Origin: Cephalopachus bancanus
Lineage: Eukaryota; Chordata; Mammalia; Primates; Tarsiidae
Reading direction: 5' to 3'
DNA: 64,000 nucleotides
Assembly (NCBI GenBank): GCA_027257055.1
Contig: JAPVLO010000153.1
Location: 6,944,001-7,008,000 of the forward strand
The notes beneath the pieces are model-generated. The model did not search any database. It was not told the origin of the DNA and was given only the letters and a program-made list of their open reading frames with translations. This document shows positions 47,371 through 60,226 of the stretch, in pieces. Numbering within the stretch: position 1 is the first letter of the stretch; each line of letters opens with the position of its first letter. Position numbers and translations under genes: made by a program.

Positions 47371-47884
47371 AATGTTCTCAAGAAGACTTCATTTCTCAGG
47401 GAGAAAAGGGTAGAGTGAAGAGGGAGGTGCTCTTTGGATACTGGGTGGTGAAGAAAAAATAAGCAATCGAAGGAAATGTGCAGTCCTGCGGACAACAGAC
47501 AAATAGGAGGTTGGATGATATAAATCCCTATTCATGTGTTAATGAGATTGTGCCTTACTGTACTCCACTCTATCATATAGAACACTCTTAAAACTGAATG
47601 AAAAGCATCAGTGAAAATGAAACAGCCTTCACAAAATTAATAAAAGGCCACAAAGGTAGAATTGTCATAGGGGCCTGAACTGGGGTAAGATATGGGAATA
47701 GCCAAGTCATAAAATGTTTGTTAGACTTATGTTCCTTTCTCTTTGACCCTTTCTTCCTCCATGTATGATTGCTCGGACATAGTCATTTCAAAAGATGGTA
47801 GTCACTAGCAATTGATTATCTTCATATCCTAGCTTCTGTGACTAGGATTAATCAAGTCTGCAAGATCAATGGAGTTGTTTTTCT
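47371..47884. other. Short gene-free stretch
   Basis: No recognisable gene or repeat between the retroviral remnant and the next L1. Confidence 0.4.
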
Positions 47885-48861
47885 TTTCTTTTTATTTTAT
47901 TTTAGATACACTTAGATATATTTTGTCTTATCTTATTTTATATTAGGGGTACAGGCTTGTTACATGGGAATATTGCATGATGGTGAAGTTTGGGCTTCTG
48001 TTGAGTCCATTACTCTGGTGGTGAGCGTGGTGTACAATGCGTGGTTTTTCAATCCTTACCACTCAGAGTTCGTATCTCCTTTAGGAGTTCCCGATGTCTC
48101 TTGTTTCCAACCTTTTATGCCTTGTATACCATGTGCTCACCTCCTACTTATAAGTGAGAATATGCGGTATTCAGTTTTCTGTTTCTGTGATAATTCATTT
48201 AGAATAATGGCCTCCAGCTGCATCCATGTTGTTGCAAAGAATATGATTTCATTTTTATGACTGTGTAGTATTCCATAGTTTATGTGTACCATTTTTCCCT
48301 TATCTAGTCCACAGTTGTTGGGTACCTAAGTTGATTCCATGTATTTGCTATTGTGAATAGTGCTGTGATAAACATACATATATGGGTGCCTTTTTGAATG
48401 TCTTATGCTCTTTTGAGTATATTCCTAGTGGTGGGATTGCTGGGTCAAATAGTAGTTCTATTTTCAGTTCTTTGATAAATTTCTAAACTGCTTTCCGTGC
48501 AGGCTGAATTAGCTTACATTCCAAAAGTGTAAAGGGGCTTCCTTTTCTCCACAATTACGTCAACATCTGCTGTTCTTTGACTCTGCAATAACCATTCTGA
48601 TTAGTGTGAGATGGTATATCAATATGGTCTTGATTTGCATTACTCTGTGATTAGTGATGTTGATAATTTTTTATGTTTGTTGGTTGCTTGTATGTTTTCC
48701 TTTGGGTATCTATTCATGTCCTTTGCCCACTTTTTAATGGAGTTATTTTCCTGTTGATATGTTTGAATTCCTTAGATTCTGGATATTAGGGCTTTGTTGG
48801 ATGAATAGTATGCAAAATTTTCTCCCATTCTGTGGGTTGTCTATTTACTCTGTTGATGGTT

Positions 48862-48894
<33 letters not shown>

Positions 48895-51230
48895 TTGCCA
48901 TACAGAAGTCCTTCAGTTTAATTAGGTCCCACTTGTCAATATCTATTTTTCATTTGCTTTTGAGGACATGGTCATAAATTTATTCCTAGGCTGAAGTCCA
49001 GGCGAGTGTTTCCTAAACTTTATTCTAAAATTTTTTTATAGTTTGGGTTCTTATATGTAAGTCATTAATCTATCTTGAGTTAATTTTTGTGTATGATGAG
49101 AAGTAGGGGTTCAACTTCATTCTTTGTATATGATTAGCCAGTTTTCCCAGCAGCATTCGTTAAATAGGCTGTTCTTTCCCCAATGTTAATTTTTGTTGAC
49201 TTTGTCAAAGATGTATTGATTATGGGCCAGGAGTTTTAAATTCTACTCCATTGGCCTATGTGTCTATTTTTATACCAGTACCATGCAGTTTTGGTTACTG
49301 TAGCTTTGTAGTAAAGTTTGAAGTCTGGCAATGTTATGTCTCCAGCTTTGTTCTTTTTATTTAGAATTGGTTTGGTTATCCAGGCTTTTTTTGCTTCCAT
49401 ATAGGTTTTATCTTTTCTAGATCTGTTTGTTCATTTTTTAAACATTCATTTTTTCTTTTTGTCTGAATTAGTTAATGCAAAGGATTGAACTTTAAGCTCT
49501 AAAATTCTTTCTTCTGCCTGGTTAAGTTTGTTGTTAAGACGTGGAACTGTGTTTTGAGATTCCTAAAGTGAATCCAGTTCCAGAAGTTTAATTTGGTTCT
49601 TTCTTAGGATGGCCATGTTAGCTTTCAATTCTTGAACTGTTTTTATGGCCTGTTTGAGTTTTTACTTTCTCTTGAATCTTGTTGAGTTTTTTTTTTCCAT
49701 ATTCTGAATTCTATATCTGTCGTTAGAGACAATTGCTTTCTGGTTAGGATCCAGTGCTCGTGAACCGATAAGATTCTTTGTAGTTGTTGAAACACTCTGA
49801 CTTTGGTATTGCTGGTGTTCTTGCACTGATTTCTTCTCATCTGTGAGGGAAGAGTCTTCTCTTTTCATTTTATTTTTTAAGAGTTGCTATCATTGGAATG
49901 GGGCTTTTGAAGGTTTTCTTTTACCCCCTTATGGATATGTCCTGGGGTATGCTGAGTATAGTTGGTTGTCTTCATTTACTGCCTCGGCTCCTCATTTTCT
50001 TTCTAACCCACAGGCATGAGGTGCAGAGACAGCTGTGGAGATGATTTGGGGTTTCTTAACAGTGACTTCTGAAGGTTATGTCTTCCAAAGAATGCTGAAC
50101 CACAACTGTATGTTCAGGCAGGGCAGAGCAGCTGCATAGTGCCAGGAGGCCTCACCTGGTAGGGAGCCATGGGGATGCATATTTGCAGTGTGGATTCTGC
50201 AGGTATGCAAAAGTAGCCCATCTCTCTGCTTTCTTTCTAACCTGCTGGTGGTAATGGCCAGGAGCTGCTCTGGTCTATGTATGTTTCTGCTCTGGTCTAT
50301 GTATGGGAAGGACAGAGGTAGTGGCAGGGGCAGAGGCAGCAGAGGAGATGGTAGGGAAGAGCCCAGAAGCATGCTGAAAAGTATACTGGCAGGGATGGGG
50401 CAGATTTTCTCCACTTGGATGGAAGCCTCAGGGACAGATGTTTGTGGCATTGGTCCTGATCACCCGAACTCTCCCCATCTCTTTACTATCTCCTTAAACC
50501 ACAGGCAGTTGGGGCACTACCTAGATGGGAGTTGCTGAGGTGCTCTGCTTCCCTGTTCCTTTCTGTCCTGCATGTGGAAAAGGAAAATGCAGCGGTGGCA
50601 AGGGCTGCCAAAGGTCTATCCATTGCTTCTTCAAGCTGGTGGCCTCCTGGGGTCAAGCCATGGCTGCAGCCTTTAACTAGGCTTGGTTTAATTGGTGTGT
50701 TGGGGGTTCTGCCTCTGAAGCAGGAAAAATGCCTCTACTGGGGAGCAACCGAGGGGAAGGGATGGCTGCATGGGGCAATCCATGGTATCTGTGCTAGGGG
50801 GTCCTTCTTTGGTGGGGTGGCAGCAGTCAGCACTGGACCTCCCACGGAGCAAAAGTCTACTGGGCTCCACATGAACTTGAATGGCACCTCTGTTTAAACT
50901 CTGGGAGGCTTCTGTGTTTGACTGGAGAGTGGGAAATGTAAGGGGCACTCTCCCATTACAAGGACTGCGGTGGTCCACTGGAGGTGTGTGAAACTCCAGG
51001 GGATTCTTTCAGATACTCACCTCCTCCTTTCATGGGGAATCATTTTCCAGTTCTGCAGCAGGGTCAGGTCTGTAGACAGCCGGGGTTTGGTCCCCTTCAC
51101 TCTTAATGGTATTAGATGTTTTTCTGATGAAAGTCACTGTGATCTTCCAGATGGTCTCCTGAAGAGCTAAAATTGACTCACTATTTCAGAACCTCTATAC
51201 GCTTCCAGTCAGCCATGCTGGATTTCCACC
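47885..51230 (-). mobile_element. L1 with 5' UTR but a large internal deletion
   Basis: Reading leftwards: a GC-rich L1 5' UTR (about 51,200-49,930), the N-terminal part of ORF1 (about 49,900-49,450), then directly the last part of ORF2 and the 3' UTR (49,440-47,900) with the typical T-rich end. Most of ORF1 and of ORF2 is missing, so this L1 of ~3.3 kb is dead. A CT run lies at 48,862-48,896. Confidence 0.8.
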
Positions 51231-51360
51231 ACTTGCTTTTCTTTGGAAGAATAATAATCTTTAAGTCATGCAGGCCTTCTGTGATTCTCTGGTCATACTC
51301 ACTTCCTTGAGGGTGAATTCTGCTAAAATATAGGATTGGTTAAATAGTAACCAGCAATTG

Positions 51361-52040
51361 TTACTTTTTTTAAATTTTAAAGATGTGGAGTACAATTCAG
51401 GGTTAGGTATACAGATGTTCATTATGTAGGCACCCTTGTTGATGAGGTGTATCCCTCCCTCCCCTGGCAGTTTCCCTCAACTGCCAATCCCACCCCCCTC
51501 CCCTGGCAGTTTCCCACTACTACCAATCCCTTTCTTATAGTATTATGATAATTGTTCAAGGTCCGCTTATGAGTGAGAACATATGGTACTCAGTTCTTTG
51601 TTTCTGTGATAGATTACTGAGTATGATCGACTCTAAATCCATCCATGTTGCTGCAAAGTCCATATGCTTGTCCTTCTTTATGGTAGCATAATATTCCATT
51701 GTGTACATGTACCACATTTTTAAAGTCCAGTTCAGCTTCAATGGGCAGCATGGTTGGTTCCACGTTTTTGTTATTGTGAATAAAGCTACAACAAACATGT
51801 GTGTGCAGGTATCTTTTTGGTAGAATGACTTGAGTTTCCCAGGTATATTCCCAATAGGAGGATTGCAGGGTCATATGGAAGGTCAATTTCTAGTTCTTTC
51901 AGAAATCTCTAGCCACACTGTCTTCCAAAGAGGTTGCATTAATTTGCATTCCCACCAGCAGTGTAGAAGTGTTACTTTTTCTTCACATCTTTGCCAGCAT
52001 CTGTTGTTTGTTTTATTACTGATGGCCATCCTTACTGGGC
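51361..52040 (-). mobile_element. 5'-truncated L1
   Basis: Reversed L1 3' UTR (gatgtggagtacaattcaggg) and the last part of ORF2. The 3' UTR carries a short local duplication (cccctggcagtttccc twice, 51,462-51,520). Confidence 0.85.
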
Positions 52041-52149
52041 TTAGGTGGTATCTCAGTGCGGGTTTGATTTACCAACCATTGTTTCTAAGCTTGCCTTTCT
52101 ACACATGCATACTACCCAAGAGTCATTTAACCAGAGGTCACAATATTTG

Positions 52150-52475
52150 TAATTTCCACAATTGCTCCTATTGATAATGTCACTATTGTGAAACCTAAGA
52201 GTTGTTTGGGGGATTTTTTCAGACTTTGCATTCTAGTGGACCAATTGACATCATCTGTAAACTGACCCAACTGGTCCTACGACACCCACCCAAGAACTGA
52301 CTCAGTGCATAAAGACAGTTTTGATACCCCTGTGATTTCATCAGTAGCATCCATTCCCTAACCACCAACAGCCAAACCATCCTTTAAAAATTCAGGAAGA
52401 CAGATTGAGAAATATGTTGTCCTCCTCACTCAACTGCCTTGCTATTATTAAATCTTTCTCTGAAAAAAAAAGTCA
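52150..52475 (+). mobile_element. Possible LTR fragment
   Basis: Has the feel of an ERV1-type LTR ('ttttttcagactttgcattctagtgg', 'ccctgtgatttcatc', a late AATCTTTCTC box), but no partner is visible. Weak call. Confidence 0.3.
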
Positions 52476-52605
52476 CTATCTTATCCACAAGGTTTTTGTT
52501 AGTGGGAAAAATGTGTTTGTGTGACTACTTTTGGAATGTAGTGACTCTGGTGTATTTTTGGTACTTTGTGGTATGAATATTAGCATTGTTTGACCCCTTT
52601 TCCCT

Positions 52606-52695
52606 CTTTTCTTGAACTCCTGGCTTCAAGCAATCCTCCTGCCTCAGCCTCCCAAAAGCTGGAATTACAGACATGAACCACTGTGTCCCACCCCT
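52606..52695 (-). mobile_element. Alu arm fragment
   Basis: Reversed Alu piece: cttgaactcctggcttcaag to ccactgtgtcccaccc. No T-run or target duplication seen. Confidence 0.75.
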
Positions 52696-52698
52696 GTC

Positions 52699-54342
52699 AA
52701 GTTTTCTCAAGGGAAGAAAAACTGAAAGCAGCAAAACATAGCAAGAGTTTAAATTCTGAGATAGAAATCTGAAACGTTTTCAAAAACAGATTATAGAATA
52801 AAAATCAAAGCCTCCTGTAATTTCAATAAGAGCAAATCAATACCTTAAGAAAACCTTGTTTTAATATAGGGGAACAAAATTTAGAAAGACTGCTATAAAT
52901 AATTTCCTTTTAATTGTTTAAAAGCAAACTTAATCACATACAAGATTTCTTTCATAAATTCCCTTTCATGAACTTTATCATGACTTAAACAAGCCATCTA
53001 TGACATATTTGAACTTTCTGTTTGCCCTATACCTTCCTCTTTCCCAAGTAACCAGACATTTTATTTCAGGACAAGAATTTACTATATAAGATATTTTGTT
53101 ATACTAAATTATTCTCTTTTCTTTATAACCTTTCTTACCAAAAATACATAATCATCTCCATAATTTCTTTCACATCTCTGCCTCACAAACTGGTTCCTTT
53201 CTACTTTCCTTCATAAATAACCTTTAAGTAGCCTCTGGATTACCCCCCAAATTATTCTTTTTTAAAATAAAAATACAATTTCATGTTTTTCTTATAACTT
53301 ATTTATAATTAAAAACATATTTTTGCCATACTTTATATCCAGAATTATATAACAACTAAAATTCTTATTCTTAGTAACCTTAACTTTTGGTTAAAACAAA
53401 GGAAGCAAGAAATCCTGAACTGTTAGACATCGACATTTTACAGATGAGACCCATTTCACAATTTTTAGAAATATGTTTTCCCATATCATGATTCTTTCTT
53501 AATTGAAAGTGACCCACACATCTAATAGGCGTCTAAAATAATTTTAATACTTCAAATCACATAAAAGCTCCCTCATAAGCATTATCTCATTTATATTTAC
53601 TCAGTGTGTTCATTTTTAGCAGTTTGCTTAATTACTTATGAAAACTGGAATTTTAGACAAAGTTAATCATCACTTTAAGTTATTTCCTGGTGAACCATGT
53701 TCAAAGCCTGTGAACATTAGGTATTCACTTAAGTAAGAACCTTAAATTTAAATATGTGGACATTTTGCCAATAACTCAGAGGATTCAACTTTTTTCACTG
53801 AACCAACAATCTTACATTGGTTTACTTGTCAAAAGAATCATACAAATAAAGATCATTCTGGTTTGGGCTAGGTTTATAGTTTTATAACCTTCATCTCAAA
53901 CTCTGACAACTTAAAATATCTAGTGGAAGCAAATATAAAACTTATCTAATAAGTAACCCAGACAACAATGTATGCTGACAATTCGGAAGACATTTCTATT
54001 TTATTAATAATTTTAAAACAATTTTTTATTTTCCAAAGATTATTAAAGTTACATGAACTTGGAAAGCATTTAGACCTATTTTTTTTTTACTTTATGAGTA
54101 CTCATTTATTTGTAAACCAATTTGGTAGCATGCTAGACATAACACATGATATGAATATATACATAAACACATTTAACCATACATACGTACATACACATAA
54201 ACAAAGATCCAATAGCTTTTACTTGCAAATTCTATCCATGAATTAGCAATGAAACTCATCATTTTATAAAAGGTAGCTGAATCCAAATTGTATCTCTGAC
54301 AAAATTGGAACCTCTTTGCATGGCTGACCTTTGTTTGCCTTG
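52699..54342 (+). repeat. 1.64 kb direct repeat, left copy
   Basis: Matches 60,227-62,153 in order and orientation, from 'caagttttct-aagg' to 'gcatggct'. AT-rich, no convincing open frame. Identity unknown; spacing between the two copies is ~7.5 kb. It lacks the Alu that sits in the right copy. Confidence 0.8.
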
Positions 54343-55150
54343 GTAGGTAATCCAATAAAGGCTGTGGACATAATTTGTGTAAGGCAGTTTCCAGGGCATT
54401 TTGATTTTTAAAACTTCTATTATGTCTTTTTTTTCAGTTTCAAATGTTTTCAATGGTCACATTTTATAGAACTGGGTAAACTGTATAAGGAAAACCAAAT
54501 CTCCAAGTAACCTTGAAATGGTGAGTTTTATCTTAATGCCAGCAGCTTAGTAACAGCAGGTTCAAAGCAGACAGAAGGGAAAAGAGAAAAATAGAGAGAT
54601 TAAGAAGACTCTATTTAACGTCATAGTTGCAGGTTAGCCATTTGAGCTCTAAATTTTCCTTGTAATGTGCCCATCAGTTTTGAAATGTGCACAGAAACAG
54701 ACCATAAAATGTAGCCAACTGCAGAACTAGAAAACTGGGTATGCCCTAGAAACTTTTCCATTTGTACAAATACTTACAAACAGAGGCACCAAAGAACCAG
54801 TGGAGGTGCCCAAAGTGGGGGCTCTCCCTTTCTTTTTTCATTCTTAGTCAATTTGTGATTAGTTTTAGGAAAAAAGACAATGAGGAAGACCCTTTAGAAT
54901 GCATCTCTGAATTATGAATTAGAAGTCACAAACACTTTTCGAGGAAGAGACAAGCTGAGAACAAACCAGGGACCATCAACCAAAGTGGGAGGTTCAATGC
55001 TCAGCAGAAACTTACCAGAACAACTTGGGGGAAAGCACAAAGTCAGTGGGGCTGCAATGTACCCCCGATAGTACCTAGCTCCAGGTTTCAGTGACTCCTT
55101 TGGTAGTACTGAAGTCTATGAGCACCATGTTGGGTACCAATTTGTTGATA
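54343..55150. other. Gene-free stretch, possibly retroviral leader
   Basis: Ends with 'gttgggtaccaatttgttg' next to the LTR-like repeat B. In the - direction that would sit where a primer binding site is expected. No coding frame recognised. Confidence 0.3.
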
Positions 55151-55156
55151 AAAAGT

Positions 55157-56010
55157 TGTCAACATTTTAAGATGATTTATTCTGAGCCAACTTGAGAACC
55201 TAGACCCATGGCATGTGGCGATCCTGAGAAAGGTCCCACCATGGTTGAATGGTAGCTTAGGTATCTTAGCTTACATGTAGTTTAGGATGACAGAAGTTAC
55301 AAGAAACTGTAAATCAACACATGTGAGATTCACACTGGCTCAGTCCAGGAAGGTGGACATTTGCAAGTAGAGGGCCCACAAGCTATAGGTGCATTCAAAT
55401 AAAAGAGTTTCAGACAGACAACTAGTTATCTTTTAAAAAATGTAAAATAAGTAAAGAGAATGGGCAGCTTGAGGAAGATAAGGGGGCGGAATTTTTTAAA
55501 TATGTAGATGAAAATTTTAAGCAAAGATAAAGTGCCTTCATTATTTTTTGGTTAATTTTTATTTTAAAGATATGGGGTACAACTCAGGGTTAGATACACA
55601 AATGATTATTGTGTGGTAAATTTTGGGCCTCACTTTGATCCCCACATCACCTGGTTTTGAGATCAGGTACCCTTATTAATGAAGTGTGACCTACTCCCCA
55701 CTTCCTCCCCTGGCAGTTTCCCACTACTGCCAATCCCTTTCTTATAGTATTATGATAATTGTTCAGCGTCACTTGTAAGTGGGAACATGTGATACTCAGT
55801 TCTTTGATATGTAGATGAATTTTTATGGGCAGTGGTGGTGGACCTCAAACAGAACAGGTAATTGTTTTAAAAGATGCCAGAGTCCCCAAAAGACAGCTTT
55901 ACAGGGTTATGAAATACTTTGGTTTTTCTACTTTATCTGTCAGTGTCAAGTTGGAGAGAAAATCACATTAAAAGTTAGCAATTTGTCTGTGAAACGAGAT
56001 TAAAAAAAAA
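55157..56010 (-). mobile_element. LTR-like repeat B with a nested L1
   Basis: Third copy of the repeat at 6,785 and 27,945. It is interrupted at about 55,545-55,806 by a truncated L1 and resumes at 'gatatgtagatgaa'. Confidence 0.5.
55545..55806 (-). mobile_element. Short L1 3' end nested in LTR-like repeat B
   Basis: Reversed L1 tail (gatatggggtacaactcaggg to gggaacatgtgatactcag). The host repeat continues on both sides, so the L1 came later. Confidence 0.75.
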
Positions 56011-57016
56011 AAGTCAGTTTAGTCATCACTCCCCCATGTTGGCCAGAAATCATTCTATGGAATGATTTGTGGTGCAGTAAATGGTCTGAGGTCTCAGAGC
56101 ATTAGGAAAGCACTATACTTGTCTACTTGAGATCTAGGGTTTAGTCTGAAAAACAAGAACAAAAAACCAAAAAAACACTCATGGATCAAATTTATAATAA
56201 AAGACATTTCTATGGAGACAGAAGAAAGGCAAAGGTTAAGGTCTGGAATAGTATATAGGCTAATTCTTCTAGAGTCTCTGATACATCCTCAGATTGCAGT
56301 GGCAATCTGAAACATTCTTCTGTATTGCAGATTGAATCAGGCATTCAAGTTTCTGTGAAGTCCTTCCATCAGCAGGCAAACATGGAGGCTGTTCATATGC
56401 CGGTTGTTTAGTTCCAGTTTCCAGGGCTTTAAGAAAAGCACAGTTTTAATTTCTGGTGAGTTCAACTCAGAAAATTGAAACAAAAAATTGAAAATGGTAG
56501 TCTGGAAACTTGTAGCAAGGGAAGAATTCAGGAGATGTCCAAATTATAGAAAATAATAAAAACTAAAAAATAATGAAAAAGCAAATTCAATAACAGGTGT
56601 ACTATAGTTTCTTTTGAAACATAATATTCCCTCTCCAGTCCTCCACTTCTATCAAAGACAAATCATAGTAGGACCAATTTATTTGCAAAATAACTTTTAC
56701 ATAGTTTGATTATTTATAAATTGCAGCAAGAATAATTATTTGCCATATAGGTTTCTTTTAACTTGGTTTTGCCGGAATTTTTTCTTTAAGGATCTCATAT
56801 TAGACTGTTTAAAGCCTCTCAAGCCCAGCCAAGGATTTGGATCTGTAAATACCTGTGTGAATTGAGTAAACTCCTATTTTGGAGGTCCCAAATAACTTGG
56901 AGTTTCTGTGCCTGCTAGTGTACAAACTTCTTTACCTACCACAGGTCAGGGACCCTGCTAAAGTTTCAGGCCCACCTTTTCAAAGGGCTTTTTAATAGGC
57001 TCTTTACAGATTTCAA
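56011..57016. other. Gene-free AT-rich stretch
   Basis: No gene or repeat that I can name. Confidence 0.4.
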
Positions 57017-57608
57017 TCAATTTTTTTTAACGATGTGGAGTACAATTCAGGGTTAGGTACATAAGCAGTCATTGTACAGGTGAAATTTGGGCCTCCCATT
57101 TGTCCTTACTTCTCCTGGTTTGGGATTGGGTACCCTTATTAATGTTATGTGCACCTCCTCTTTTCCCTGGCAGTGATCTGCTACTGCCAATTTCTTTCAT
57201 GTAGTATTATAATAAATGTTAAGGGACCACTTATGAGCAAGACTGTGTGGTACTCAGCTATTTGTTTCTGTGATAGATCACTGAGTATAATAGACTCTAA
57301 ATTCATCCAAGTTGCTATGAATTTCATAATTGTTTCCTTTATGGCTGGGTAATAGTCCATCATGTGTATGTACCACATTTTTAAAATCCAGTCCACTTTT
57401 GAGGGGCAGTATGGTTGGTTCCATGTTTTTGCTATTGTGAATAGTGCTGCAACACATGCGTGCGCAGGTATCTTTTTTGAAGAATGTTTGAGTTCCTCTG
57501 GGTATGTTCCCAGAAGGGAGATTGCTGGGTTATATAGAAGGTCGATTTTTAAATCTTTTAGAAATCACTACACTGTTTTCCACAGAGGTTGCACTAGTTT
57601 ACACTCCC
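57017..57608 (-). mobile_element. L1 3' part of a twin-primed insertion
   Basis: Starts with a T-run, then reversed L1 3' UTR and the end of ORF2 as far as 'ctgttttccacagagg'. At ~57,608 orientation flips. Confidence 0.85.
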
Positions 57609-57895
57609 ATAAACCCAATAGTCCATACCATAAGAGATAAAATAGACAAGTGGGACCTCATCAAACTGAAAAGCTTCTGCAAAGCAAGGAACCATTAAGA
57701 GAATGGGTAGACAGCCCACAGAATGGGAAAAAAAATTTGCCAACTATATATCTGACAAAGGCCTAAAATTCAGGATCTACAAGAAACTCAAACTTGCTGA
57801 AAGGAAAAAAACAAACAGCCCTATTAAAAAGTGGGCAAAAGATGTGAATAAACACTTCTCAAAAGAAGACATACAATTTCTCAAAGCACTCTTAT
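57609..57895 (+). mobile_element. Inverted 5' part of the same L1
   Basis: Sense L1 ORF2 sequence ('gacaagtgggacctcatcaa', 'aaaagtgggcaaaagatg', 'cacttctcaaaagaagac') which in L1 lies just upstream of the part at 57,017-57,608. This is the standard 5' inversion left by twin priming. Confidence 0.85.
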
Positions 57896-60226
57896 ATAAG
57901 AAAATGTCATTCCAGTTAAAGCTTGCTAAAATAATCAGTATCACCAATTACATCCTCTTACAAAAGAAAACAGATTCTAATTGAATTTATGCAAATAATA
58001 TATTGCCATAAATCAATATTCACAAATAGTTTCCAAATTATGGAGAAGTTAAGTAGAGTGAAAGAAATATGCTTAAAATTTTGCTCACAAGGATATACTT
58101 TATGCAGTTGTCAAAAGCCATAAATAGCTAAAAAAAAAAAAAAAAAGGTTTTCTTTACTGTGAAAAACAAAACAAATAAATCAGAATGTTTCAAACAAAA
58201 AAGTCTTTAAAAATTGCTTGTCTTCTTTTAATTCAGTCTATGCAATTAACTATTGTTCTTCTCTATATTGGGTCAGTAATCCTCACGAGCTCATAACTTC
58301 TCTAATAAGAGTCCTGGAAGTTTTTTCATCTAACTCAATGGCACAATCTGCAAAAATTGTTAGAAATTGTCACTGAAGAACACCTGTAAAAGTCCTTTAA
58401 CTGATCATAAACTGCTTTTTGGGAAGGATTAATGGCAGATGAAAAAGCTCATACCTTTGGTCAAGGACACAACTTACAAGGAAATTTGGTTATTTTGTTG
58501 CCAACAACAACTTAACACAATAGTCATCATTACTACTACAACATACTAAAGACATCAGAATTATGAGAATGTCATACAGTCTTAGAACATGTACCAATAA
58601 CATATATAGGTATAATCCAAATTAAATTTTTAAAAATCCCCTTTCATATTTTACAATGCTTCCTGTATGATTTTAACATACCAAGTAAGTCAAATATGTC
58701 TCTTTTGGATTTCAAGAGAACCTAATATCTAAAGAAAATTTAACAAAGTCAAAAAGATTGAATTTAGAACCTGGAATTTTGATACTGAAAAGTTGATCAA
58801 ATATCAAAGGTTTCAAAACATTCTGTATCACAAAATAGGATCACAGACCACTGTAAAACTAAAATTATAATATAAATACTTTAAAAGCAGAAACCTTTAT
58901 TCTCTGGTATATAGGAGACTCAATTTCTCAAACAAAAGACCTAATGAAGATGGCATGGGCCCACAGATCTGTCTTTCTCTCTGTTCTTCTTTCCCTGTAG
59001 TTTACTCAAAAAGGTGAATAAAAGTCTTTTATTATCTCTTTTTAATAGCGTATGAAGATTTGTTCAGAAGAGAAAATCAAGTTTTACCTTTGTATAGTGT
59101 ATTCTTAATACTAAAGCTGATTTTAATAACACCTAATAAATTCATTTATTATGAATTAATTTGACCATAAGGTAAGATTTCAATAAACTTTTGTAATTTT
59201 TTATCAGAGAACAACAGACCACTGCTCCAAGAAAACTCTGTTATTCTGACATGTGAGTTCAGACATTGGCCATCCTTTTGATATTAATGTTTAATTTGTA
59301 AACAAACTTTGAACTAATTCTTTCTCTTAAAATTAGCTCTTACAGTCTCACACACCCACCTCTTTCCTGATAGTCCCTGGGCCTACAGAAATTGAATAAC
59401 TTTAGTTCTGGCCCTGTATCTCAAAAAGTCTGTTTATTTTTATTGTCACTCTTTCCTGGGTGAAGTTGAGGCCCTGACTGGTGTGATTTAGCAGGTGTCA
59501 CTGCTTTTTTTCAGAACAAAGAGCCGAAACCTTGTAATTCAACAGCACAAGGATTAGATAACAGGACAGTCATCAAGGGTGTAAACAGACTTGGAATATT
59601 TGATTTTAAAAAGTCACAGATTATTGTGAAATAATGGTTATCCATTTAACCAAAAGTTATAATCAAAGGACTTTAAAAGCAATACAGAAAGCTACATGAA
59701 TGTAAAAACTTTAATCTTTTTAAAGCTCAGTTTTTCTTAGTAAAATAAAATCTAATAAAGGCAGCACAGGAATTATCTTAATGAAATGAACAATTTTTGT
59801 GGTTTAGGTCAGTTACCAAAAAGGAAAAGAAAAACCTTCTGTCATGTGACTGCTTCTCCTATGGGAAACCCATTTGGATAATTGGAAGTAAAATCTGATG
59901 AAAAAAAGTACTTGAATTCAACCAGACATGGGAAGAGTGTGTCTAGGGTCATGAGTAAAAATTATATTATGGAGGAAACAATAATGAACAGACTAGAACT
60001 AAGAAGGATAATACATGAGTATTAATAACAACATGAAATTTTTCTGGTGACATAGAACAATTCAAACACATCAAGAAAAGTCAGAAGTACAGAATCAAGT
60101 TATACTGAAGGAAAATGTTGCCTTTTTAGACCTTCAGTATAAAACATCAGGCCACAACAGCAGTTAGAGCTGGAAAGAGAACTAAAAGTTACAGAATCTG
60201 ACAAAAAAATTGAAGGAGTTATCATC
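57896..60226. other. Gene-free AT-rich DNA
   Basis: Contains an A-run at 58,131-58,146. The open frames are short and match nothing I know. Confidence 0.45.

Noticed and set aside
50076..50538. Long open frames on both strands
   Set aside because: They lie in the GC-rich 5' UTR of the deleted L1.
57703..57984. 93-codon open frame as a gene
   Set aside because: Inverted piece of L1 ORF2 from a twin-primed insertion.
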